This document shows, piece after piece, positions 9,447 to 18,031 of a stretch of 64,000 nt of DNA. The stretch is taken from contig NZ_CP107985.1 in assembly GCF_036108815.1 (NCBI RefSeq), positions 62,001 to 126,000 of the forward strand, written 5' to 3'. The first letter of the stretch is position 1. Every line of letters starts with the position of its first letter. A program made the translations under genes and the position numbers. Source of the DNA: Streptomyces sp. NBC_00353 (lineage in GTDB: Bacteria; Actinomycetota; Actinomycetes; Streptomycetales; Streptomycetaceae). The notes under the pieces are model-generated. The model ran no database searches. It saw only the letters and a list, made by a program, of their open reading frames with translations, and had not been told where the DNA came from.

Positions 9447-11399
9447 TTACTTGGCGGTCAGAAACTCTTCCGCGGACAGGGGGCGGTTCACTATGCGGAT
9501 GTCACCGACGTTGCCGTGGAAGACGACGTCGACGGCGCCCGCGTACTCGTGGCCGCCCACCAGCCAGGGCAACCCGAGCGAGGCGAGGCCGACCGACAGG
9601 CGGTTCGGGTTGTCGACGACCGGAGCGCCCTCGACGTACAACTTCGTGAGACGGCCGTCGTTCACCACCGCCAGGTGCCACCACTTGAGCTCCACCAAGC
9701 CGTGACCCCAGTTAGTCGTCGGGTAGGTGTTGTTCAGCGGGTAGTGATTGAACTGCGGCTCGCGGCCGTTGTTCGTGATAGCGAACTGAGCCACGGGCTC
9801 GTTCGGGTCGGTGTTCTTGCCGTGCTTTCCGGCGGCCCCGGCCGAACCCCGGCGGCTGAGTATCGACGCGTTGCCATTCTTGCCGGCGTCCCAGTCCAGC
9901 GGCATCCTCACGAACGTCTCAATCGTGTACCCGGTCTTGAACGTCTCGGAGTTCAGCGGAGCCTTGGCCCCGGTGGTCAGGTATGAGCCGTGGACCGGGT
10001 TCCTGCCGCCGACGAACTTCAGGCTGGCATGTCCGGGCTGGTCGGGGTGGTGGTCGGCGGACCAGGTCAGCGCGTCGGCGGCTGTGCCTGGCACGGTCAC
10101 CACCGTCAGGTCGTTGCCCTTGCCGGACAGGTCGTGGATCGTCTGGCCCACGGAGAGCGAGGTGCCGGGCGCGCCCTGCCCGTCGAAGCGCCAATACGCC
10201 AGCGTGCCCTTCACCAGCTCTCTGCCGGCGGGCCGGGCGGGCCGGACCGGAACCGGGATGAAGCTCGAGAACCGCTGCTCGAAGTCGACGGGGATCGAGA
10301 AGTTGTCGACCGGGCCGGTGATCCGGGCGTGCTCGGCTGCCAGTTCGGTGCGGGACTCCGGCTCCTGAGCCAGGATCCACGGGTTGATCGTCTCGACGTC
10401 GATCGTGTTGCGGGCCAGGTCGAAGTGGTAGAGGCGGATCATGCCGCCACCGCCGAAGTAGCGGTTCTGGTAGTTCGTGATGTGCATGTGCACGTCGTTG
10501 CCGGCGGCGTTCTTCTTGGTCATGCGCCCGGACGGCCAGTAGTGCCCGTTGAGGGTCAGGAAGATCTGGTCATTATCCTTGACCAGTTTGTCCCAGATTG
10601 ACTGGCCGTAATCGGAGAGCGCCGCGTTGTCCTCCGGGTCGCCGGACTCGTAGGGGAAAACGTTGTCATCGTAGTCCGAGTAGACGATGTCGTGCGCCGT
10701 GAGGATTACCGGCATCTTCGGGTGGGCCTTGATGACGTCGTTGGCCCACGCGAAGCCCTGGTCGGTGGTCCGCCAGTCCAGGGCCAGCACCAGCCACGAG
10801 CGGCCGGCGGCCTGGAAGATGTGCGCGGTGTTATAGCCGGTCGGGTCCGACCCGGCGAACGTCTTGGAGCGCTTGAACCGCTGCGGGCCCAGGGTCTTCA
10901 GGTACGGCGTGTCGCCGCGGCTGTCGTCGCCGGACACGTCGTGGTTGCCGGCCACCACGCTGTACGCGGCACCGTGCGAGTCCAGCAGGGCGAACGCCTT
11001 GTCGACCTGCTGGAACGACGACGCGTCGGCATCCTGTGTCAGGTCACCGAGGTGTGCCATGAACACGATGTTGTTGGTGGCGTCCCCGCTGTTGTTGATG
11101 ATGTAGCGGAACGACTCCTCCTGCGGCGTCCGGTTGACGCTGTCCTGGCTGCCCCAGTACAGGAACTGGGTGTCCGGCATGACCGCGAGGGTGAACTGGA
11201 GGGCGGTCGGATCCGGTCTCCACGGACCGGTCTTGCCACTCCTGGTGGCGTCCGCGGCGAACGCGGGCGTTCCGCCGAGCGCGGAGGCGCCGACTCCTAC
11301 GGCTGCCGCTCCCGCACCGGCCAGCGCCGCGTTGCGCAGAAAGCCTCGCCGATTCTGCCCAATCGACTCTTGTGACGGAGTGTCACCGTAAATGCACAT
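9447..11399 (-). CDS. Tat-exported calcineurin-like phosphoesterase with LamG-type C-terminal domain
   Basis: 650 residues from ATG 11399, preceded by GAGAAGGGG at good spacing; an upstream in-frame start lacks one. A twin-arginine signal is clear (NRRGFLRNAALAGAGAAAVG). The metallophosphoesterase motifs follow: MPDTQFLYW, AHLGDLTQDAD, VVAGNHDV, LTAHDIVYSD and LNGHYWPSGR, giving the Asp, Asn and His ligands of the dinuclear centre. The last ~230 residues (LAYWRFDGQG onward, with YTIETFVRMP and WWHLAVVNDG) match a laminin-G/concanavalin-like carbohydrate-binding fold. It probably cleaves a phosphoester outside the cell while bound to a polymer; the substrate is unknown. It stands alone. Confidence 0.85.
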   Translation of the reverse strand: MCIYGDTPSQESIGQNRRGFLRNAALAGAGAAAVGVGASALGGTPAFAADATRSGKTGPWRPDPTALQFTLAVMPDTQFLYWGSQDSVNRTPQEESFRYIINNSGDATNNIVFMAHLGDLTQDADASSFQQVDKAFALLDSHGAAYSVVAGNHDVSGDDSRGDTPYLKTLGPQRFKRSKTFAGSDPTGYNTAHIFQAAGRSWLVLALDWRTTDQGFAWANDVIKAHPKMPVILTAHDIVYSDYDDNVFPYESGDPEDNAALSDYGQSIWDKLVKDNDQIFLTLNGHYWPSGRMTKKNAAGNDVHMHITNYQNRYFGGGGMIRLYHFDLARNTIDVETINPWILAQEPESRTELAAEHARITGPVDNFSIPVDFEQRFSSFIPVPVRPARPAGRELVKGTLAYWRFDGQGAPGTSLSVGQTIHDLSGKGNDLTVVTVPGTAADALTWSADHHPDQPGHASLKFVGGRNPVHGSYLTTGAKAPLNSETFKTGYTIETFVRMPLDWDAGKNGNASILSRRGSAGAAGKHGKNTDPNEPVAQFAITNNGREPQFNHYPLNNTYPTTNWGHGLVELKWWHLAVVNDGRLTKLYVEGAPVVDNPNRLSVGLASLGLPWLVGGHEYAGAVDVVFHGNVGDIRIVNRPLSAEEFLTAK

Positions 11400-12121
11400 G
11401 AAGGGGCCCTTCTCGCATCGATAGTTCAAACTGCAACGATGCTATGCAGAAGCGGTCTGAGCTGGGCAGACGTGAGATGACAAACGATTATCAAGCGTCT
11501 GTCCACGATTGAAAGCGCAAGGTGAATCACGGCCGTAGGCTGATCTCTTGATGAGCGGAAAGTAACGAAAGGGAGTCGAGACCTCGGTCCAATGCCCCTG
11601 CTCTAAAAGCCGTCGCTTTGGGATTCGGGCTCGGCCGTGACATCTAGGGTGCACACCTTCACGTTGTGCGGCGGCAGACCGAAAACAACTCCTGGTCGAA
11701 GCCGCCGAGGAAGTGGGCGATGCCCGTCGAGTTCAGGCCTTCGATCAGCACGACTGACACACCTCACCGATCGCGCCGATCGCTCAGGCGTGATCGGCAC
11801 CCGAGCGGCGAGCGGAACGGATTGACGAGGGGGCCCGGAGCATCACGCGGCACTCGGGCCGGTCGGAAGCGACTTCCTGGCGTCCCGCCGGGCTGGTCTC
11901 GACCGCTGGGTGACGCCGCATCTGTGTCGGCGTGAGATGGCCGGCAACGTTGCTAAAACCGGAGCTTACAGGTCCGAGCCCCGTGGACCGGGGCAAGTCT
12001 TCCCACGGATCGGTCAGGCAACCAAACGGGGCGCGGGAGGTCGTGTTGCCTGCCTTGAGGCATGTCACCTTCATCCCCGGTGTCATAAAGGTGACTTCGC
12101 GCAGGCTCAACGGCGCGGGAA
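11400..12121. other. intergenic region with one perfect dyad
   Basis: No gene is supported. An 8-bp perfect inverted repeat, GTCACCTT (12064-12071) and AAGGTGAC (12088-12095), lies 27 bases beyond the stop of the YceI gene and could be a terminator hairpin without a T-tract. A minus-strand scrap near 11665-11755 (VVLIEGLNSTGIAHFLGGF) looks coding-like but is isolated. Confidence 0.4.
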
Positions 12122-13033
12122 CTACCGGGGCGGTGTCGGGGTGTCGTGGCTCCGGTACATCGCCTGTATGTCCAGCTCCAGCTTGACCGTCGGGCCGACC
12201 ACGGCGATACCGCGCGCCAGCATGTTGCGCCAGTTGAGGGTGTAGTCCTCACGGTGGAGTTCAGCCTTGGCCAAGGCGGCGCAGCGCAGTTCCTCGCCGT
12301 AGCCGCCGTTGACCGTGCCCAGGTAGTTGGTGTCCAGGGCCATCGAGCGACTGACGCCGTGCATGGTCAGCGTGCCCTGCAGCGACCACTTGGAGCCACC
12401 GCGGTGAACGAACCGACTGCTGGCGAAGTCGATGTACGGGTAGTTCTCGACGTCGAGAAAGTCCGCCGAGCGCAGGTGGTTGTCCCGGGTGTTGTTGCCC
12501 GTGGTGATGCTGTCGGCGTGGATCCTGACCTCGACCTGCGACTCCTCCATGTTCTCGTGGACCCGGATGCCGCCCTCGAAGCGCTCGAATCGGCCGTGCA
12601 CATTTGCCATGCCGACATGCTTAGCGATGAAGCGGATCGCAGTGTGCGGCGGGTCGAAGAGCCAGACGCCGGGGGACGGAAGCTCCGGCTGGCGCGCCAT
12701 GTCCAGCTGTGTCCTGGCCTGCGGCACGCACTCCCCCGCGACGATGTCCACCGTCTCGCGGTGCGGCTGCAGGCTCTCCGCGGTGATCAGCAGACTGTAA
12801 CGGCCCGCGGGCAATGCGGCGCAGAACAGCCCGTACGGATCGGTGGTGCCTCGTGCCGCGACCCGCTGGGTATCAGTCGCGGTGACCGTGACGTCAACGC
12901 CGCCGAGGGGGTGACCCAACGGGTCCAGCACCTCGCGGACGAGGCCGCCTGCGCCGGGCGGAAGGGGCAGAGCGAGGCCCGTGCCGCCGCCGAAGCCCTG
13001 GGTTCGCCTGCGCCTGAGCAGTGCGAAGGCCAT
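12122..13033 (-). CDS. YceI-family protein with N-terminal carboxypeptidase-regulatory-like domain
   Basis: 303 residues; ATG 13033 has AAAGG eight bases upstream. Residues ~30-115 form a beta-sandwich of the carboxypeptidase-regulatory (CarboxypepD_reg) kind (LVREVLDPLGHPLGGVDVTV, YSLLITAESLQPH). Residues ~125-290 are the YceI lipocalin-like barrel (WLFDPPHTAIRFIAKHVGMA, VHGRFERFEGGIRV, DITGNL-like NTRDNHLRSADFLDVENYP, GTLTMHGVSR). YceI domains bind isoprenoid or other hydrophobic molecules. No signal peptide is seen, so this one is probably cytoplasmic. It is 45 bases downstream of a flavin monooxygenase on the same strand, suggesting it handles that enzyme's hydrophobic substrate or product. 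Confidence 0.82.
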   Translation of the reverse strand: MAFALLRRRRTQGFGGGTGLALPLPPGAGGLVREVLDPLGHPLGGVDVTVTATDTQRVAARGTTDPYGLFCAALPAGRYSLLITAESLQPHRETVDIVAGECVPQARTQLDMARQPELPSPGVWLFDPPHTAIRFIAKHVGMANVHGRFERFEGGIRVHENMEESQVEVRIHADSITTGNNTRDNHLRSADFLDVENYPYIDFASSRFVHRGGSKWSLQGTLTMHGVSRSMALDTNYLGTVNGGYGEELRCAALAKAELHREDYTLNWRNMLARGIAVVGPTVKLELDIQAMYRSHDTPTPPR

Positions 13034-13078
13034 GGTGTTCACCTTTCGTGGAAATGCAGGGTAAGCATTGAGAGGGGT

Positions 13079-14833
13079 TCAGCCGTGTCCGAGGATCTGA
13101 CGCAGCGCCGCGGTGAGCAGCACCTCCGCGTCACCGGACGCCGCAGCGTGAGCGTGCCGGAAAGCAATGTGATGGTCGGGTCGTACGAGCAGAGCCCCCG
13201 AGTCGGCGATATCACGCAGCCGCGCCCAGTCGCCGTACGGGTCCTCGTACTCCTGCCCGGGGCCGATGACGACCGTGGCGAGCTCGACACCGAGCGTTTC
13301 GGTGGCGGTCATGGCCGCGCACGTCCAGTCGTCTCCGCCGATGCCGGTGAACAGGGTGAACCGTCCCCGACCCGCCGCGTCCAAGGTGGACAGCTGCTCG
13401 CGGCCGCGGGTGATCCAGGCGTGTGGGAGCTTGGCGCCCGGCCTGGTGGAGGGCTGGTGATGGAGCTCGGGATCGCGGTCGAAGCCAGGGTCTTCGGTGC
13501 CGTCAGAGACGATCGCGTCCGACGCGTAGCGCTGGTTCATCTCGACGCCGTGGGCGTTGAATTCGTACGCTTTGGAGGCGATCGCCTCACGCAGCTGTTC
13601 CCGCTGCTTCTCGGCGGCCTCGGTGGTGTCCTTACGCCCGGCGATATTGGCCCACAGTTGCTCGGGCGTCTGTGGGGAGAGCCCGTCGAGCGCCTCGAAG
13701 ACGGGCGCGGTTTCGCCGATGCTCTTGTTGGCGCGCTCGACGACCTGCTTGCCGATGGGAGCGCGTTCGGCGGTGTAGGTGTTGAGGAGGGACGGGCCGG
13801 CGGTGCCGTCCAGGACGAGCTTCAGCTTCCACGCCAGGTTGTACGCGTCCTGAATGGAAGTGTTGGAACCGAGGCCGTTCGACGGCGGATGGCGGTGTAC
13901 AGCGTCGCCAGCACACAGCACACGGCCGTCCTGATAGTTCTCGGCGTACAGATGGTTGACCGTCCAGGCGGAGGACGAGGTGATGGTCACCGGGATGTCG
14001 GCGTCACCGATGAGACGGCGTACGACCGACACGGCGTACTCCTCGGTGAGGTCGGGGGCGCCGGCCGCGAGTTCGTAACCCCACACGATCATCCACTCGT
14101 TCCACGGGCGAACGCAGCGAACGAGGCCCGCGCCGATGCCGCCAACTGTGGCGCCCGGGGCGAGCACCCAGTAGAGGGTGGACGGCCGGTACGCGGTGTA
14201 CTTACTGAGGTCCGCCTCGAAGAGGATGTTGATGCTGCCCGCGACACCCATCTGACCGACGGTCGGCAGCCGCGCGTTCTCCGCAACCCGGCTGCGGGCG
14301 CCGTCCGCGCCGATCAGGTACTTCGCGCGTATCTCGTAAGTGTCCCCGCGCAGCCGGTCCTTGACGGTGGTTGTCACCCCGTCCGCGTCCTGTACGTGCG
14401 ACAGGTACTCCGTCTCGAAGCGCAGCGAAGTACCGCGCGCAACCGCCGCGTCGGCGAGAATTGGCTCCATGAGGTGCTGCGGCATGTCGCACATGCGGCT
14501 CGGGCTGGCGAGTTCATGTTCAGCCTGCACCAGCGGTTCATTGCCCCAGGAGCGCAGCCGCCCCAGCTCCTCGCCCGCGAGGCTGGTACAAAAGACGGTG
14601 TTGCCCATCAGCTGCTGTGGGGTGGCCTTGGCCACGACCTCGTCCTCGACACCGAGGTCACGCAGCACCTCCATGGTTCGCTGGTTGGTGATGTGGGCGC
14701 GCGGGGTGTCCGCCAGGGAGGCATAGCGGGTCACGACGATATTGGGCACGCCGTAGGTGCTCAGTGCCAGGGCTGCCGAAGATCCCGCGGGGCCGCTGCC
14801 CACGATCAGTACGTCGGTCTCGACGGTGTGCAC
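13079..14833 (-). CDS. FAD-dependent aromatic monooxygenase (TfdB/PheA type)
   Basis: 584 residues from GTG 14833 with CAGGAG seven bases upstream. FAD fold VLIVGSGPAGSSAALALSTY, DG motif LIGADGARSRV, GD motif VLCAGDAVHRHPPSNGLGSN, and a C-terminal thioredoxin-like domain (~430-584). This arrangement and length fit chlorophenol/phenol-type hydroxylases (FAD, NAD(P)H, O2), acting in the cytoplasm. It forms a two-gene unit with the YceI gene and is transcribed away from the Fis-type regulator at 14947, the usual layout of an inducible catabolic cassette. Substrate unknown. Confidence 0.85.
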   Translation of the reverse strand: MHTVETDVLIVGSGPAGSSAALALSTYGVPNIVVTRYASLADTPRAHITNQRTMEVLRDLGVEDEVVAKATPQQLMGNTVFCTSLAGEELGRLRSWGNEPLVQAEHELASPSRMCDMPQHLMEPILADAAVARGTSLRFETEYLSHVQDADGVTTTVKDRLRGDTYEIRAKYLIGADGARSRVAENARLPTVGQMGVAGSINILFEADLSKYTAYRPSTLYWVLAPGATVGGIGAGLVRCVRPWNEWMIVWGYELAAGAPDLTEEYAVSVVRRLIGDADIPVTITSSSAWTVNHLYAENYQDGRVLCAGDAVHRHPPSNGLGSNTSIQDAYNLAWKLKLVLDGTAGPSLLNTYTAERAPIGKQVVERANKSIGETAPVFEALDGLSPQTPEQLWANIAGRKDTTEAAEKQREQLREAIASKAYEFNAHGVEMNQRYASDAIVSDGTEDPGFDRDPELHHQPSTRPGAKLPHAWITRGREQLSTLDAAGRGRFTLFTGIGGDDWTCAAMTATETLGVELATVVIGPGQEYEDPYGDWARLRDIADSGALLVRPDHHIAFRHAHAAASGDAEVLLTAALRQILGHG

Positions 14834-14900
14834 TGCGTAGCTCCTGAGATGGACTCACAACTTGTTCATTAGTGATCTTGAACCTGTCCGCGTGAGAATG

Positions 14901-14921
14901 GGTGTCTCAATTCGAGACACC
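14901..14921. promoter_or_regulatory. dyad operator between monooxygenase and its regulator
   Basis: GGTGTCTC, five bases, GAGACACC: an 8-bp perfect inverted repeat in the divergent intergenic region. TGTCTC-N5-GAGACA-type dyads are what I would expect for Fis-type enhancer-binding regulators of actinobacteria, but that link is inference. A GTG inside the dyad (14902) is in frame with the regulator and is rejected as its start. Confidence 0.55.
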
Positions 14922-14946
14922 GGCAGCCGGATACCGTAGGGCCGTC

Positions 14947-16782
14947 GTGACCAGTACCGAGCACTCCCCCACAGCCGACTCCGGCACAGCGTTCTCCCTC
15001 GAGCGGATACGCCAGGCGCGCGAGCGCTTCCTGCAGGGTCGGCCCTTGCCCGACGACGTGCCGAACAACGTTGTAGCGGCCTGGCGGCGTGCGCGTTTCT
15101 ACGGAGTACGGCGCGATCTGGCGACGGCGCCCGGTACCGATGACACCGAGGACTCGGCGCTGCTCGCCGCGGCCCGCCCAGTGCTCGACCGGCTCGCAGC
15201 CACGCTGGACGGCGGGGACTGCGCGCTGCTCCTCACGGACGAACGCTGCAAGGTCCTGTGGTGGTGTGGCCGCTGGTCCTCGAACACCCTGCGCCGTGAT
15301 CTGTCGGAGAGGGTCGTCGGCAACAACAGCGTGGCGCTCGCCCTGCGCACGGGAGTTCGCGCCGAGGTGCACGGACCCGAGCACTTTCTCGACCTGTGGC
15401 AGGAACTCTCCTGTGTCAGTGTTCCGCTCCGTGGACCTGGTTCTGGGCGCGCGGCCGGCACAGTAACGGTCGTGGGCGGACTACGCGCGGACTGCGTTCC
15501 GCACCCGGGCGCCGTACTCGCCGAGGCGACGGCAGCGGCTGTCGAGGCGGAGCTGGCCGCCGCGGCACGGCCGCCGGAGCGTCTGCTGCTCGACGCCTAT
15601 CTGCGGGAGAGCGCCGAGGGGCGGGCGGTGCTCGCGCTCGACGGCCGGAACCAGCTGGTGAGTGGCGGCGCGGCGCGGCTGCTGTCCCCGCAGGCACTGG
15701 CGGTGCTCGAACGGGAGGCGGCAGGGGTATGGGAAGAGCCTGCGGAGGCATACAACATCGAACTGCCGGACGGTGAGGGGCGTGTCGCCCGGGTCACTCC
15801 GCTGCGGACGGGTGGTGTGCTCGCCGTTGTCGAGGAACCGAGCGAGCTGAGCGCCGTGCTCTCCCCGCCCTCACACTTGTCCGAAAAGACAAGTCGACGT
15901 GGTGAGCCAGACCGCCTTCGTAAGGAACATTTCAGTGAACCACGGCTTGGGCGGGACAAGCTGGTCAGGCTGGCCGGGAGTTCCGTGCCGTGGCGGCATG
16001 CAGCGGGCCTCGCGCTCGACCTGGCGCAGTCCGGGCAGCCGTTGCTACTGACCGGCGAGCGCGGCACCGGGAAGACCGCGCTGGCTCTGGCCCTACTCGC
16101 CCGGCGCAACGACATCGGGCCGCTGATCGTCGATGCCGCCCAGGCACCAGACGGCGAACTAGCCGCTCAATGCGAGTCGCTGGGTGGTAAGGGCGCTCTG
16201 ACCAATCCCATGCTGCTGCGCCACACCGAGCAGCTGGCACAGCGTGATGTGGCCGCACTGATCGCCCTGCTCGGCGAGCAACCGGAGCTGCCGCTCGTGG
16301 CGACGTACACACCAGGGACCGCACCCGGCCCGTGTCTGCAGCGGCTGCTGGACACACTGGCGGCACGTTCCGTCGTACTGCCGCCCTTGCGTGAACGAGC
16401 CGATGACATAAGGGAATTGCTCCCCATCCTCGCACCCCGGCCGGAGCCCGGGCAGCCGCCGCTGACCTGGACACTCGACACGCTGCGAGCGCTCGAACAG
16501 CACTCCTGGCCCGGCAATATCACCGAACTCGCTCACCTTGTAAGGGCGGTGGCGAAGCAGCGGCGCAGTTCCGGGCCGGTGCGCCGTGGCGAACTTCCCG
16601 ACGCTGTGCGGGAGACACGCGCCGCTCGAAAGCTGAGCCCAATGGCGCTTGCCGAGCGCGAGGCGATCCTCGGCGCGCTGCACCGCCACGGGGGCAACAA
16701 GGCGCGCGCGGCGGCATCGCTGGGCATCGGCCGGGCAACGCTGTATCGCAAGCTGCGTGGCTACCAGGGACTGCCAGACTGA
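14947..16782 (+). CDS. Fis-type enhancer-binding-like transcriptional regulator
   Basis: 611 residues from GTG 14947; the in-frame GTG 14902 would place the operator dyad inside the coding region. An N-terminal GAF-like sensor (~60-210, with LLLTDERCKVLWWCG and GNNSVALALRTG) is followed by a reduced AAA+ region with Walker A TGERGTGKTALALALL, then LPPLRERADDIRELLPIL and SWPGNITELAHLV, and a C-terminal Fis helix-turn-helix (AEREAILGALHRHGGNKARAA, shortened by its ends; IGRATLYRKLRGY). The sigma54-contacting GAFTGA loop is not visible, as in actinobacterial members that work without sigma54. It probably senses an aromatic compound and activates the divergent monooxygenase-YceI pair. Confidence 0.82.
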   Translation: MTSTEHSPTADSGTAFSLERIRQARERFLQGRPLPDDVPNNVVAAWRRARFYGVRRDLATAPGTDDTEDSALLAAARPVLDRLAATLDGGDCALLLTDERCKVLWWCGRWSSNTLRRDLSERVVGNNSVALALRTGVRAEVHGPEHFLDLWQELSCVSVPLRGPGSGRAAGTVTVVGGLRADCVPHPGAVLAEATAAAVEAELAAAARPPERLLLDAYLRESAEGRAVLALDGRNQLVSGGAARLLSPQALAVLEREAAGVWEEPAEAYNIELPDGEGRVARVTPLRTGGVLAVVEEPSELSAVLSPPSHLSEKTSRRGEPDRLRKEHFSEPRLGRDKLVRLAGSSVPWRHAAGLALDLAQSGQPLLLTGERGTGKTALALALLARRNDIGPLIVDAAQAPDGELAAQCESLGGKGALTNPMLLRHTEQLAQRDVAALIALLGEQPELPLVATYTPGTAPGPCLQRLLDTLAARSVVLPPLRERADDIRELLPILAPRPEPGQPPLTWTLDTLRALEQHSWPGNITELAHLVRAVAKQRRSSGPVRRGELPDAVRETRAARKLSPMALAEREAILGALHRHGGNKARAAASLGIGRATLYRKLRGYQGLPD

Positions 16783-16911
16783 GGAGCAGCCCCGGCTACA
16801 GCCATGCGGTCGTCCAGGAACCGACCACGGACCTCGACACCGCCACGGCTGTCGGCTACATACTCAGACGCGACGGCGCGACGGGAACGTCGACTCCACC
16901 AGCTCGACTCC

Positions 16912-17511
16912 GAAAGGGCTGGACCGTGATCAACGCTCCCGGCGCACCGACAACGGATGGGAATTCGACAACCCGATCCAGCGCGGCGACGCGACCGGCG
17001 GCAGCGGCTCGTTCGCCGTCATCGAGAGCGACAACTGACCAATCGGCCCGCACCCGGTCAGCCAACTGATCAGCCCGGTCTACGACTTCTCCGGCGGACA
17101 GTCGGCGGAGAAACCGCACAACCAGCAGATGAGCGTGGACGTCGCCACCGACGGCGGCACGACCTGGGAGACGACCTGGGTCACTCCTCCTCGAGCGGCG
17201 ACGCCAGGGGACGTGTACGTCGGGACGCGCACCCTCGTGCCGGTCTCTGGCGGCTTGACCGTCGACACCGTCCGTGACAGCAGCTCCAGGGCGGGCCTGG
17301 TCGGCGCCACTATCACCGACTTGCAGCATCCGGTCAGCACGGCGGTCACCGTCGCGACGCCGGACGATCCTCGGGCCGGCGACGGTCTCTTCACCCTGTT
17401 CGTTGCGAACCCGGGCAAGCACACCCTGCGTGCGAGCGCCCCGGCCACGCCACCGCAGGCAAGAAGACCAAGGTGCATGCGGACAAGACAGTCCGTGCGA
17501 ACCTCTCCTGA
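16912..17511 (+). pseudogene. relic of the C-terminal region of an S8-type secreted peptidase
   Basis: Broken pieces align in order with the tail of Streptomyces subtilisin-family proteins: KGWTVINAPGAPTT, then a shift to NGWEFDNPIQRGDATGG and FAVIESDN with an in-frame TGA (17036-17038), then LISPVYDFSGGQ, DVATDGGTTWETTWV, DVYVGTRTLVPVSGGL, ATITDLQHP, VATPDDPRAGDGLFTLF, and after another shift KKTKVHADKTVRANLS with stop at 17509. Internal deletions remove the segment between TTWETTW and DVYVG. The catalytic domain is gone. Identification rests on the WxFDDP...GGSGGFA and TPDDxxxGDGxYxLF patterns. Confidence 0.5.
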
Positions 17512-18031
17512 AGGCCGCCCCGGCGACGTCGGGCTAACCACCGCGTCACAAGGAGGCGTCCACGCCCGGACCTGGACGCCCGTCCACCGGCACGACACGC
17601 CGCGAGCCGCCCGAGGAACATCACGCGCCCACCTCCCCCAGGCAGAAGGATCACCGGCAGTATCCGACGCGAGGCCCTCGACCACGCGCTCACCGTCAAC
17701 GGGACCCCCGCACAGCAGGACCTTGCCGTCCACAAGCGGACCACAACGAGCACCCTCCCCCCACCTACTGGGCGGTGCGCGGTGCGCCGCCCTTCACCGC
17801 GAAACCGTTGGTCTCACCGTCGTGACCGGCCCCGCAGGTTTGCGGGAGGCGGACACACTTCCCAATGCTGAAGACAAGACGCGAGAGCATCGCCGCGCCG
17901 CGGTTGCACCAGAGTCACCGGGGTGAGATGACTTGAATGAGTGCCATCACATAGGAACCGGGGACGTAGTCGCCGTATGACGCAATCCGCGCCCTATAGC
18001 CGCATAGCGCGCCGCACCGTGTGGGGAAAGC
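17512..18031. other. no recognisable gene upstream of the PP2C regulator
   Basis: Open frames here are arginine/threonine-rich and without a start signal. The promoter of the next gene probably lies in 17930-18020, but no clear hexamers stand out. Confidence 0.35.

Noticed and set aside
12146..14872. Very long open frame (908 codons) on the plus strand
   Set aside because: It lies antisense to the YceI and monooxygenase genes, which have clear motifs. The frame is a GC-bias shadow and its translation has no recognisable domain.
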